From: Gammaproteobacteria bacterium
GTDB lineage: Bacteria > Pseudomonadota > Gammaproteobacteria > Xanthomonadales > Wenzhouxiangellaceae
Direction: 5' to 3'
DNA length: 44,624 bases
NCBI GenBank assembly: GCA_009908385.1
Contig: JAAAPE010000013.1
Coordinates: forward strand, 1 to 44,624
Of this stretch, positions 16,726-24,382 are shown piece by piece; the stretch's first letter is position 1, and every line of letters begins with the position of its first letter. A model generated the notes under the pieces. It was not told the DNA's origin, searched no databases, and worked only from the letters and a program-made list of their open reading frames with translations. The translations under genes and the position numbers were made by a program.

Positions 16726-18552
16726 ATGAAGACTCGGAAATGGTTCAAGCCCGCCACGACCCTTGTGGGCGCGGGCATTCTTGCGGTGGCGCTTGCGTCC
16801 CCGATCAACGCCCAGCAAGGGCACGAAACTGTCGCGGCCGTGACGGTGGGCGCTCAGTTCCTCGACGTCGAAGCCCAGGCCGACTTCGATACCGCCATCC
16901 TGCGCGTTTCCGGCCCACAGGGCTATGCTGCGCGCATGCGGGTCAACGAGGGCGGCCGCTACCTGACCGCCGATCTGCTTTTGGACGCCGAGCCGGCCGG
17001 AAACATCAATCCGCAGCTGATCGCCATGGGCGAAGCGACGCCGCAGCAGTGGTCCAGCCTGGTCGACGGGCGCTATTACTACGAGGTCGTCTTCACTTTC
17101 CCCGGCGGCGACATTCGCAAGGTGTCGGGTGAATTCGAAGTCGTGGGCGGCGCGGCGCAGACGGTCCCCCAACGGGACATCGAACAGGACGAGAGCCTTG
17201 GTGCCTTCACCCCGGCGGCCGAAATCCACGAACCGAACTGGCTCGAACGCGGCATTGGCGCCGTGCTCGACTTCATCGTGCCTTCGGCCCATGCCCAGGT
17301 TCAGGCCCAAAACATCGAAATCCAGAACAGTACCCCGCCCTACCTGCGCTTTCTCGATACCTTCGGCGGCAATCAAGATACGTGGCGGACTCAGGGCTGG
17401 GACACCCACTACAGAATCCAGTTCGAGCCCGACGGCGGTTCCACGACGACGCCATTCCGCATCGACGCCGGCGTTCCCAGCGACGTCATTCGCATCAATG
17501 CCACGGGCAATGTCGGCATCAACACCACGACCCCCGCCGCGCGCCTGCATGTCGTGTCGTCCACCAGCCGCTTCGAATCAACAGGGGGCGATGCCTGGAA
17601 TCTCAACCCCGGCCCGATCGGCTTCTGGCTCAACGAAGTTGGCGGTCAATCCGGCATCATCAAGGCCCAGGTCGGCGCCACAGCGAATAGCTTAGTCATG
17701 ACGCCCAGCGGCGTTGGTGTGGGCACCGATGCGCCCGCATTCCCGCTGCATGTCCAGAGCACGGCGCCCGATGTCTTTCGCATTTCGACCAATACCACCA
17801 ACGTGGACTTCCAGGCTGGCCCTAATGGACTGTTCATCGCCGACACCGATGGGGACGCGATCTTCTGGGCACAGCACGCCAGAAGTCTGTCCAACAACAT
17901 CTGGCTGCAGGGCAATGGGGCCGGCTTCGGGACCAGCAGCCCACAAACCCCGATCCATGTCTTCCGCTCCGACAACACGGCCAACGTCCGCGTGGAAGAC
18001 AGCGGCGCCGGCTCCCCGCAGGTGATGTTCCAGCTGCTCAACAACGGCTTCCCGCAGTTCAACATGCAGGACACCTCGCAGACCGACGTGAGCTGGTCGT
18101 TCCGCCTGTCGGGCACCGCCGGCAGCACCGAGCGTTTCACCATCACCAAGGTCGGTACCGGCCAGGCCGAGTTCGAGCTCTTCGCCGACGGCAGCGCCAA
18201 CTTCCAGGGCGACGTGACGGCCAACGGCGTGCTGCTGACCTCCACGCGCGAAGCCAAGACCGACTTCCGCGAACTCGACGAACGCGACGTCCTCGACAAG
18301 CTGGCCTCGCTGGAAATCAGCCAGTGGCGCTACAAGCACGAAGACGAAGGCACCACCCACTTCGGCCCGGTGGCCGAGGAGTTCCACGAGGTCTTCGGCC
18401 TGAGCGACGGCAAGCGCCTGAACATGATCGACACCAACGGCATCGCCTTTGCCGCGATCAAGGCGCTCAACACCGAAAACGAGGCCCTCAAGGCCGAAAA
18501 CCGGGAAATCAAGGACCGCCTCGCGGCCCTGGAGCGCAGCCTGCTCGACTGA
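16726..18552 (+). CDS. Secreted fibre-like protein with C-terminal S74 chaperone domain (copy 3)
   Basis: A 608-aa paralogue, longer than copies 1 and 2 because its body (about 195-420) is larger and mostly unlike theirs. It has an N-terminal signal peptide (about 1-26, ending ASPINAQ). The N-terminal domain has QFLDVEAQADF, LRVSGPQGYAA and DGRYYYEVVFTF. The internal segment is LDFIVPSAHAQ (188-190 = Ala-His-Ala). Beta-repeat motifs include VGINTTTPAARLHV, VGVGTDAPAFPLHV and AGFGTSSPQTPIHV. The constant block, S74 domain (candidate Ser506/Lys511) and C-terminal heptads ENEALKAENREIKDRL follow. In a 144-nt stretch of the constant block (18019-18162 against 13843-13986 of copy 1) only four bases differ, all silent. 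Start chosen by GGGAGG 8 nt upstream and the MKTRKWFKP signal peptide shared with copy 2. Confidence 0.85.
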   Translation: MKTRKWFKPATTLVGAGILAVALASPINAQQGHETVAAVTVGAQFLDVEAQADFDTAILRVSGPQGYAARMRVNEGGRYLTADLLLDAEPAGNINPQLIAMGEATPQQWSSLVDGRYYYEVVFTFPGGDIRKVSGEFEVVGGAAQTVPQRDIEQDESLGAFTPAAEIHEPNWLERGIGAVLDFIVPSAHAQVQAQNIEIQNSTPPYLRFLDTFGGNQDTWRTQGWDTHYRIQFEPDGGSTTTPFRIDAGVPSDVIRINATGNVGINTTTPAARLHVVSSTSRFESTGGDAWNLNPGPIGFWLNEVGGQSGIIKAQVGATANSLVMTPSGVGVGTDAPAFPLHVQSTAPDVFRISTNTTNVDFQAGPNGLFIADTDGDAIFWAQHARSLSNNIWLQGNGAGFGTSSPQTPIHVFRSDNTANVRVEDSGAGSPQVMFQLLNNGFPQFNMQDTSQTDVSWSFRLSGTAGSTERFTITKVGTGQAEFELFADGSANFQGDVTANGVLLTSTREAKTDFRELDERDVLDKLASLEISQWRYKHEDEGTTHFGPVAEEFHEVFGLSDGKRLNMIDTNGIAFAAIKALNTENEALKAENREIKDRLAALERSLLD

Positions 18553-18581
18553 TTGGTCCCACTTCGTCAAGGTAACGAAAA

Positions 18582-18608
18582 GGGCAGCTTCGGCTGCCCT
18601 TTTCTTTT
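18582..18608 (+). terminator. Rho-independent terminator after S74 copy 3
   Basis: GGGCAGC-TTCG-GCTGCCC, a stem closed by a UUCG tetraloop, followed by TTTTCTTTT. Confidence 0.93.
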
Positions 18609-18929
18609 CCGCTCCAGGATGCGGCTCCTGGAGGTCAGGATCGATGGCGATGCCCAAGCTCGTCGGAAAATATCGAGGCGAAAATCACCGTAAATGACCC
18701 ATTATTTGACACAAATCACACTTTAATGTAGCGTCTGATCTGCACTAATAATGCGAGCCAGAGGCTCGCGCTTCAGCGCCCGGCACGTTTCCGGCCGCTG
18801 CCGAAAACAATCGCTATAACGACCGGCACAGGGACTCCACGAGGGGGAAGTGGGGACACATCGCCGACTGCGATACCGGAGCTCGACGATGTGATTCGTA
18901 ACTCACGTCAACATAGCGAGGGTAATCGT
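18609..18929 (+). other. Promoter/leader region of S74 copy 4
   Basis: No gene is seen. Noted elements are TTGACA at 18706-18711 (a good -35 with no convincing -10 at 16-18 bp; TAGCGT at 18729 is the nearest), AT-rich CTAATAAT at about 18745-18752, and a strong hairpin GCGAGCC-AGA-GGCTCGC (18753-18769). A ribosome site GAGGG lies 8 nt before the copy 4 ATG. The leader is unrelated to those of copies 2 and 3. Confidence 0.35.
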
Positions 18930-20750
18930 ATGAAATTCCGACAAATCCCAATCACTCTGAGCATTGCCGTGCTGGCGCTGGTTGCGGCCACCATGGCGCC
19001 GCTCCAGGGAACGGCATCACAGGATGCCCCGGCCACGCAGATCACGATGACTTCCGACGGCATCAAGGCCGATTTCAGCGTGCAAACCGACCGGCAAGCC
19101 CTGACCTTCAACGTGCGCATCGTCGGCCCCGGCGACTATCGCTTCCAGAACCGGGTGGAATCTCAGCAAAGCATCCAGTGGCTTCCGCCCGACAATCTAC
19201 GAGATGGACGCTATACCTGGGAGGCCTGGATCGTCAGCGCCGATCCGGGAGCACCCGTGCGAGAGATGACGCGGGTTCGCGAAAAGCGAACGATCGACCA
19301 CCACTACGACGGGGCCTTCAAGCGGACACATCAGGCCTCCGGCAGCTTCATCGTCCAGGCCAACGAGATCACCATCGACGAACGCGCCCAGGGCCAGATG
19401 CCGCTCACCCGTCGAGTCGCTTCGGCCTTGCTCGATCTCCTCGTTCCTTCGGCGAGCGCGCAGCTGGCGAGCTTCGCGGAAGACGACTTCTTGATCGAGA
19501 ACCCCGCGGGCAGCGATTGCACCGGGCTGCGGCTCTATAACGATCCGTCTTTGTTAGACATGTCGATCAGCAACGAGGGAGGCGACGTGAAAATCGCCGC
19601 TTCGAGCGCCGCCTGTGGCGGCAACAGCATACTTACCGTCGCTCGCGATGCTCAGATCGGTGTCAACACGGAGGCGCCGGAGGATGTTCTGCACCTGGCC
19701 ACCGGTGCCCCGGTCATCCGCTTCGACGACACCGATGACACGCAGGTCTGGCGCCAGCTAGCCGGCGGCGGCGGATTCCGCCTGGAAGACCAGACGCAGG
19801 GGAGCGTGCCCTTCCTGATCGAGAACACCGCACCCACCGATTCGTTGCGCGTGAACGCCAGCGGCGATATCGGCATGGGCCTGAATCCCCTTTCAAAGGT
19901 GCATGTCCTCCACACGGACTCCAACGGCCTGCGCCTCCAGAACACGTTCGGGGAGCAATTCCTGGTCGGTGCCGGTGTGGTTGGAACCGCGCCCTTTGCG
20001 GGCTTCTATGTCCATGACCAGGGATCCGACGACACGGCCATCAACATCAGCAGCGCTGCGCCGCCCAACAACTTCATGGTGGACACGGCGGGACGAACGG
20101 GCATGGGCACCTCCGCCCCCATCGCCCCGCTCCACGTCCAGCGCGCGGACGACACGGCCAATATCGTCGTCGAGGATCTGGGCGCCGGCTCTCCGCAGGT
20201 GATGTTCCAGCTGCTGAACAACGGGTTCCCGCAATTCAACATGCAGGACACCTCCCAGACCGACGTGAGCTGGTCGTTCCGTCTGTCGGGCACGGCCGGC
20301 AGCACCGAGCGCTTCACCATCACCAAGATCGGCACCGGAGGGGCCGAGTTCGAGCTCTTCGCCGACGGCAGCGCCACCTTCCGTGGACCGGTGACCGCCG
20401 ACGGCGTGCTGCTGACCTCCACGCGCGAGGCCAAGACCGACTTTCGCGGCATCGACGAACGCGAAGTCCTCGACAAGCTGGCATCGCTGGAAATCAGCCA
20501 GTGGCGCTACAAGGACGAGGCCGAAGGCACGACGCATATCGGTCCGATCGCCGAAGAGTTCCACGAGGTCTTCGGGCTGAGCGACGGCAAGCGCCTGAAC
20601 ATGATCGACACCAACGGCATCGCCTTTGCCGCGATCCAGGCGCTGCACCGGCAGGACGCCACCCGCGACGCCGCAATCGAAAGCCTGCGCGAAGACAATC
20701 GCGAGCTCAGGGAACGGCTGGCGGCCCTGGAGCGACAACTGCTCGATTGA
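18930..20750 (+). CDS. Secreted fibre-like protein with C-terminal S74 chaperone domain (copy 4)
   Basis: A 606-aa paralogue with the most divergent N-terminal half. It has a signal peptide of about 1-30. The N-terminal domain keeps only the pattern VRIVGPGDYRF and LRDGRYTWEAW. The internal segment is LLDLLVPSASAQ (Ala-Ser-Ala at 175-177). A body with two Cys residues (SDCTGLRLYN and SSAACGGNS) is followed by IGVNTEAPEDVLHL, IGMGLNPLSKVHVLH and TGMGTSAPIAPLHV. From VMFQLLNNGFPQF onward it rejoins the other copies almost exactly. The S74 domain has candidate Ser497/Lys502 and GPIAEEFHEVFGL, and the C-terminal coil is IESLREDNRELRERLAALE. The ATG at 18930 starts the signal peptide; a longer frame from 18891 lacks a ribosome site. 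The gene converges with the polysaccharide operon. Confidence 0.84.
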   Translation: MKFRQIPITLSIAVLALVAATMAPLQGTASQDAPATQITMTSDGIKADFSVQTDRQALTFNVRIVGPGDYRFQNRVESQQSIQWLPPDNLRDGRYTWEAWIVSADPGAPVREMTRVREKRTIDHHYDGAFKRTHQASGSFIVQANEITIDERAQGQMPLTRRVASALLDLLVPSASAQLASFAEDDFLIENPAGSDCTGLRLYNDPSLLDMSISNEGGDVKIAASSAACGGNSILTVARDAQIGVNTEAPEDVLHLATGAPVIRFDDTDDTQVWRQLAGGGGFRLEDQTQGSVPFLIENTAPTDSLRVNASGDIGMGLNPLSKVHVLHTDSNGLRLQNTFGEQFLVGAGVVGTAPFAGFYVHDQGSDDTAINISSAAPPNNFMVDTAGRTGMGTSAPIAPLHVQRADDTANIVVEDLGAGSPQVMFQLLNNGFPQFNMQDTSQTDVSWSFRLSGTAGSTERFTITKIGTGGAEFELFADGSATFRGPVTADGVLLTSTREAKTDFRGIDEREVLDKLASLEISQWRYKDEAEGTTHIGPIAEEFHEVFGLSDGKRLNMIDTNGIAFAAIQALHRQDATRDAAIESLREDNRELRERLAALERQLLD

Positions 20751-20772
20751 TGACAACAGGCAAGGGGGAACG

Positions 20773-20801
20773 AAAAAGGGCAGCCACCGGCTGCCCTTTT
20801 T
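20773..20801. terminator. Bidirectional terminator between S74 copy 4 and the polysaccharide operon
   Basis: AAAAA-GGGCAGCC-ACC-GGCTGCCC-TTTTT. With A5 on one side and T5 on the other, it can end both the rightward S74 transcript and the leftward operon, whose last stop codon is 28 nt away. Confidence 0.92.
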
Positions 20802-20828
20802 CAATGTCGAGTGGCTGCTTCGATGACT

Positions 20829-21554
20829 TCAGTCAGGAATCCTCGTCAGATAGATTTTCCGCCCGAGTGCGCCATGCCGGTTCAGGTCGGCCAGCACCAC
20901 GAAGCGATCGTTCGCCGCGAGGAACTCGTCGGTAGCCTGCGTGACGCCCGGCCAGGCCGGATGGTGGTAGTCGTCCATCACGATCGTGCCCCCGGAAAGC
21001 ACGTGTCGACTGCACAGCTCCAGATCGAACAGGGCCTGCTCGCGGGAATGACCGCCGTCGATGTGGATGAACCGGAATCGTCGCTCCGGGTCCAGCCGCA
21101 GATCGTTGCTGAAGCACTCGTGAATTTCGACGCGGTCGGCATCGAGCGCCGGCGCGACCCGCCGGATATTGCGCAGCAGCGTTTCGGGGCTGGGTCGCTC
21201 CGCATAGCTGTCTTCGGTTTCCGACTCGAACGCGTCGCAGACGACGAGGCGTTCCCCATCCTCGAGGCAGGCGGCGAGGAGCGCCGTCGAACGGCCATGA
21301 TAGCTGCCGATTTCCAGCAGGTCGCCCTCGAGCCCGAGCAGCGACTGCTGCGCCAGAAGGAGCGAGAAATGGCTGCAGTCGTCGACGTTGAACCAGCCCG
21401 GAATCGGCTTGATGGTTTCGAATATCTCGATCATCGGTCCGGGGGAACCGATGTCCCGAAAGCGCGTCGATTCGCGCAGATAGCCGGCGTGCCCGCGGCC
21501 CTTGAGCCACTTCTTGAGCCGTCTGGGCACGAGGGCCTTGATTGCCTTGCTCAT
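20829..21554 (-). CDS. Class I SAM-dependent methyltransferase (Methyltransf_24 type)
   Basis: A 241-aa protein with a Rossmann-fold methyltransferase core: motif I LLEIGSYHGRSTALLAA (SAM binding), acidic VVCDAFES, then FIHIDGGHSREQALFDLEL and GGTIVMDDYHHPAWPGV. This is the Methyltransf_24 pattern, frequent in surface-glycan loci, where such enzymes methylate sugars or sugar-linked groups. It is the last gene of the polysaccharide operon and ends 28 nt before a bidirectional terminator. The ATG at 21554 is preceded by GGGAG; an upstream frame extension overlaps the next gene and is not coding. The target hydroxyl is unknown; O-methylation of a sugar in the repeat unit is the natural inference. 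Confidence 0.82.
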   Translation of the reverse strand: MSKAIKALVPRRLKKWLKGRGHAGYLRESTRFRDIGSPGPMIEIFETIKPIPGWFNVDDCSHFSLLLAQQSLLGLEGDLLEIGSYHGRSTALLAACLEDGERLVVCDAFESETEDSYAERPSPETLLRNIRRVAPALDADRVEIHECFSNDLRLDPERRFRFIHIDGGHSREQALFDLELCSRHVLSGGTIVMDDYHHPAWPGVTQATDEFLAANDRFVVLADLNRHGALGRKIYLTRIPD

Positions 21555-21576
21555 GCGGTTGTGTTCTCCCTTGAAG

Positions 21577-22686
21577 TCATAGTTGGGCGGCGAAGCGCTC
21601 GAGCGCCCGCTCGGCGCGACCGGCCATCCCCGCCGCCAGCTGCGGCGCCAGGTCACGTACCTCGGCCCGGTAGGCGTCGTCGCTCAGCATACGCTCGATC
21701 ACTCGCGCGGCGGTTTCGACGAACTGCTCGTCTTCGGCGACGAGCAAGCCCGAGCCCTCTCCGATCATCTCGCCGATGCAGCCACGCGCATTGGCAAGAA
21801 CCGGCACGCCGGCTTCGAGCGACTCGATGAGCACCAGCGGCTGGGCCTCGTTGGCATAGCGGGTGGGAAACAGGAACAGGTCCGCGCTTGCCAGAAGCTC
21901 CGACCGCTTTTCCGCGTCGACCGGCCCCAGCCATTCGAACGTGTCGGGACACTCGCTGCTGCAGCGCCTAAGTGAATCCGCCACCGCTTCATCCATGGCG
22001 GGGCCGGCCACACGAAAAACGACCCGCTCGTTGCCCGCGAACCGGCGTGCGAGCGCCAGGATGTCCTCGATGCCCTTCTCGCGCGTGAGATTGGACAGGA
22101 AAACGAGTTCGATCGGCGAATCGCCATCCGGCCCAGCCGGCGACCCCCCGACGGGTGTCTTGCCGGCACCGAAATTGGGCAGGACCTCGAGGCGGGCAGA
22201 GGTCGGATAGAGCGCGGCGCAGGCCGAGCGCATGCGATCGCACAGCAGCAGGTGGCGGCAGCCTCGCCCGGTCAGGCGGAACAGCAGGGCAACGCGACGC
22301 CGGCGCCGGTTGAAATACGAAAAGACATGGTGATGGACGACGACAGGCGTGCCCCACAAGCGCGCCATCGCGGCGAATGCGATGTCGAACCACAGGCCCG
22401 AGCCGTGGTTCGCAACGACGTAGACATGGTCGAAGCAGCGTGACGCCCCGAAGGCCAGGCGCAGGATCCAGCCGAGCGATTTGAGCGCCTTGCCCGAACG
22501 CCCCCTGTTCGATACGGCCGCACCGCCGCTGAGGTCGACCACGGACAGGCTCGCCGAGCGCCCGAGTCGCTCGAGAAAGCGCGACGTCGCGATCGTGCGG
22601 CCGGTCACCGGGGGCGGCAGACTGACCAGGCAGAGCAGCCGGGGCGCGCGACCGCCCGAAGAAGGGTCCGGCTTGGGAGCGCTCAA
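21577..22686 (-). CDS. Glycosyltransferase family 4
   Basis: A 369-aa GT-B fold retaining glycosyltransferase. Visible features are the N-terminal LLCLVSLPPPVTGRT, the C-terminal donor domain beginning IELVFLSNLTREKGIEDIL, and the GT4 EX7E motif in NEAQPLVLIESLEAGVPVLA. It transfers an activated sugar to the lipid-linked repeat unit at the cytoplasmic face. The start is a TTG that shares bases with the stop of the preceding sulfotransferase gene (TTGA) and has GGGGAGG upstream, so it is translationally coupled. It lies directly upstream of the methyltransferase gene. Sugar specificity cannot be told from sequence. Confidence 0.85.
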   Translation of the reverse strand: MSAPKPDPSSGGRAPRLLCLVSLPPPVTGRTIATSRFLERLGRSASLSVVDLSGGAAVSNRGRSGKALKSLGWILRLAFGASRCFDHVYVVANHGSGLWFDIAFAAMARLWGTPVVVHHHVFSYFNRRRRRVALLFRLTGRGCRHLLLCDRMRSACAALYPTSARLEVLPNFGAGKTPVGGSPAGPDGDSPIELVFLSNLTREKGIEDILALARRFAGNERVVFRVAGPAMDEAVADSLRRCSSECPDTFEWLGPVDAEKRSELLASADLFLFPTRYANEAQPLVLIESLEAGVPVLANARGCIGEMIGEGSGLLVAEDEQFVETAARVIERMLSDDAYRAEVRDLAPQLAAGMAGRAERALERFAAQL

Positions 22687-23483
22687 GGGTCGCCGGCCTC
22701 CCCGACCGCGCCGTAACCGAAGCGTTCGGCCACCTCGCCGGCGCGCTCGTAGAGCCGAGCGAGCTGCGCGGCGTCGAGCAGTTCGCGCGACCAGCCGGAC
22801 CGCGCCTTGCCGACGAACTGGTAGCGCCGGTTCTTCAGGTTGGGATCCCCGCGCTCATTCTGCGCGGAGCGCATCCTGTCCTTCGACGAGCGCTGCAGAG
22901 CGATGTCGATCGCTTCCGCGTCCACTGACAGACCCAGTGCCCCGAGCGCGGAGCGCATGGCCGCGACGGGGTCTTCGAGCAGGTCCTCGTAGCGAATCAC
23001 GTGGGCGGCGCGATCGACCCAGCTCTCGTACCAATCGCGCCAGGCATCGACGCCGTAACGCCAGTGGTGCACGAAACGCGGCAGGTCCGGCAGGCGCTTG
23101 CCCGCGGCGCCCGAGAGGTGACGATGGTACGACACGAGGGTATCGGCGGGATCGCGGATCACGACCAGGGCCCGGTAGCGATCGAAGGCCGGGATATGCG
23201 GGAAGTGCGTCTTCAGGAACAGGGGAAAACCGGCCGTTTCGATGCGCCCCTCGAGCTTTCGGTTGCGGCGAATCTCGGGCACGTATCGGCCGATGCTGTG
23301 AAAATCGACGTCCAGGTCGTGATCGCCGATCGATCGCGACAGGTTGGCCAGGATGAAACGCAGCCAGGTATTGCCGGACTTGGGGTAGGAAGCGAGCAGC
23401 ACGTGAGTCGGATCATGAAAAGGCGGTACTTCCAGCCGCGATCGCGCGATCCGCTCCCCGGCGCGGAGCAGGCGGCCGATCAC
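22683..23483 (-). CDS. PAPS-dependent sulfotransferase (1 of 5)
   Basis: A 266-aa Sulfotransfer_1-type enzyme that would move sulfate from PAPS to a sugar hydroxyl. The 5'-phosphosulfate loop is SYPKSGNTWLRFIL (32-45), the 3'-phosphate site is VVIRDPADTLVSYHRHL, and the end has RYQFVGKARSGWSREL, corresponding to the conserved Gly/Lys-rich PAPS motif. The start was set at a GTG that overlaps the stop of the GT2 gene by 4 nt (GTGA). A longer frame from 23576 runs through the GT2 coding region in another frame and was discarded. It is one of five different sulfotransferases in this operon. Its loop motif is nearest to the cytosolic-type family. Confidence 0.88.
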   Translation of the reverse strand: MIGRLLRAGERIARSRLEVPPFHDPTHVLLASYPKSGNTWLRFILANLSRSIGDHDLDVDFHSIGRYVPEIRRNRKLEGRIETAGFPLFLKTHFPHIPAFDRYRALVVIRDPADTLVSYHRHLSGAAGKRLPDLPRFVHHWRYGVDAWRDWYESWVDRAAHVIRYEDLLEDPVAAMRSALGALGLSVDAEAIDIALQRSSKDRMRSAQNERGDPNLKNRRYQFVGKARSGWSRELLDAAQLARLYERAGEVAERFGYGAVGEAGDP

Positions 23484-24382
23484 CGGGCCGCTCCCCCCGA
23501 AGCCCTGCCCCGCGCGCAGGCGACCGCCAGGGCCGCAGCGGCCTTGAAGGTCGGCCGTTCTCGCAGCGAGCGCCACAGCAGCCGGCGGCTGCGGGCCGGG
23601 TCGCTGCCGAGAATCTTCCGCGCGAGGATGCAGTGAGCCCTGGCCCAGTAGTGCGGCAGATGCTGGTCGAGAAAGGGGTAGCGCGCCGCGGCGTTGCGCG
23701 CGAACCGCTGCCGGCTCGAGACGAAGGCGTCTTCGTCGATCCGGGCGGACAGTCCGGCCTCGCGAATGCGTCGGACCACCAGCGGCTGCTCGACCGCGCG
23801 CATCTCGCCGCGCTCCAGCAGCTTGAGGATGAAGTCCGAGTCCTCGCGATGGACGAGGCCTTCGTCGAAGCCTCCGACGGCGAGCGCGTCCGCGCGACGG
23901 AAGAAGAGCGTGGGCGTGATCGCGCTGATCAGGCCGAGAAAGATGCGTCGGACGACTTCCTGCCGCGATCGTCCCGGCCGGAAGCGGTTGATCCGCTTCC
24001 GTCGCCCGGACGGAAGTTCTTCGATGGTCCAGGTGGCGCAGACGGCCAGTCCGCCGCCCTCTTCCCGGAACATCCGCAGCTGGGCGTCCAGGCGTCCGGG
24101 AAGCATCAGGTCGTCGGCATCGAGCAGCGCGATGTGGTCACCCTTCGCCGCTTCGATCGCAAGGTTCCGGCAGGCCGCAGGACCGCGGTTTCTTTCCTGC
24201 GGCAGCACGATCACGCGTTCGTCGTCTGAAAAGGCAGCCAGTGCAGCAAGCGTATCGTCGGTGGAGGCATCGTCGACCACGATCACCTCGAGGGCTTCGT
24301 CGACCTGCTGGGCCAGGCAGCTTTCCACGCTCTCCACGATGAAGCCGGAGCAGTTGTAGGCCGGAACGACGACGCTGATCAC
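23480..24382 (-). CDS. Glycosyltransferase family 2
   Basis: A 300-aa GT-A fold inverting glycosyltransferase. It has the N-terminal ISVVVPAYNCSGFIVESV, VIVVDDASTDDTLAAL, and the nucleotide-sugar/metal motif ALLDADDLMLPGRL, followed by HREDSDFILKLLERG, an ED-type acceptor/catalytic region. It works at the cytoplasmic face on the growing repeat unit. The start codon is GTG, overlapping the upstream sulfotransferase stop by 4 nt (GTGA). It is flanked on both sides by sulfotransferases, which suggests stepwise glycosylation and sulfation, though the order of events is inference. Confidence 0.9.
   Translation of the reverse strand: MISVVVPAYNCSGFIVESVESCLAQQVDEALEVIVVDDASTDDTLAALAAFSDDERVIVLPQERNRGPAACRNLAIEAAKGDHIALLDADDLMLPGRLDAQLRMFREEGGGLAVCATWTIEELPSGRRKRINRFRPGRSRQEVVRRIFLGLISAITPTLFFRRADALAVGGFDEGLVHREDSDFILKLLERGEMRAVEQPLVVRRIREAGLSARIDEDAFVSSRQRFARNAAARYPFLDQHLPHYWARAHCILARKILGSDPARSRRLLWRSLRERPTFKAAAALAVACARGRASGGAAR

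Noticed and set aside
12790-20750. Prophage or phage tail region because of S74 domains
   Set aside because: No structural, lysis, replication or integration genes; each protein has a Sec signal peptide and its own promoter/terminator unit.
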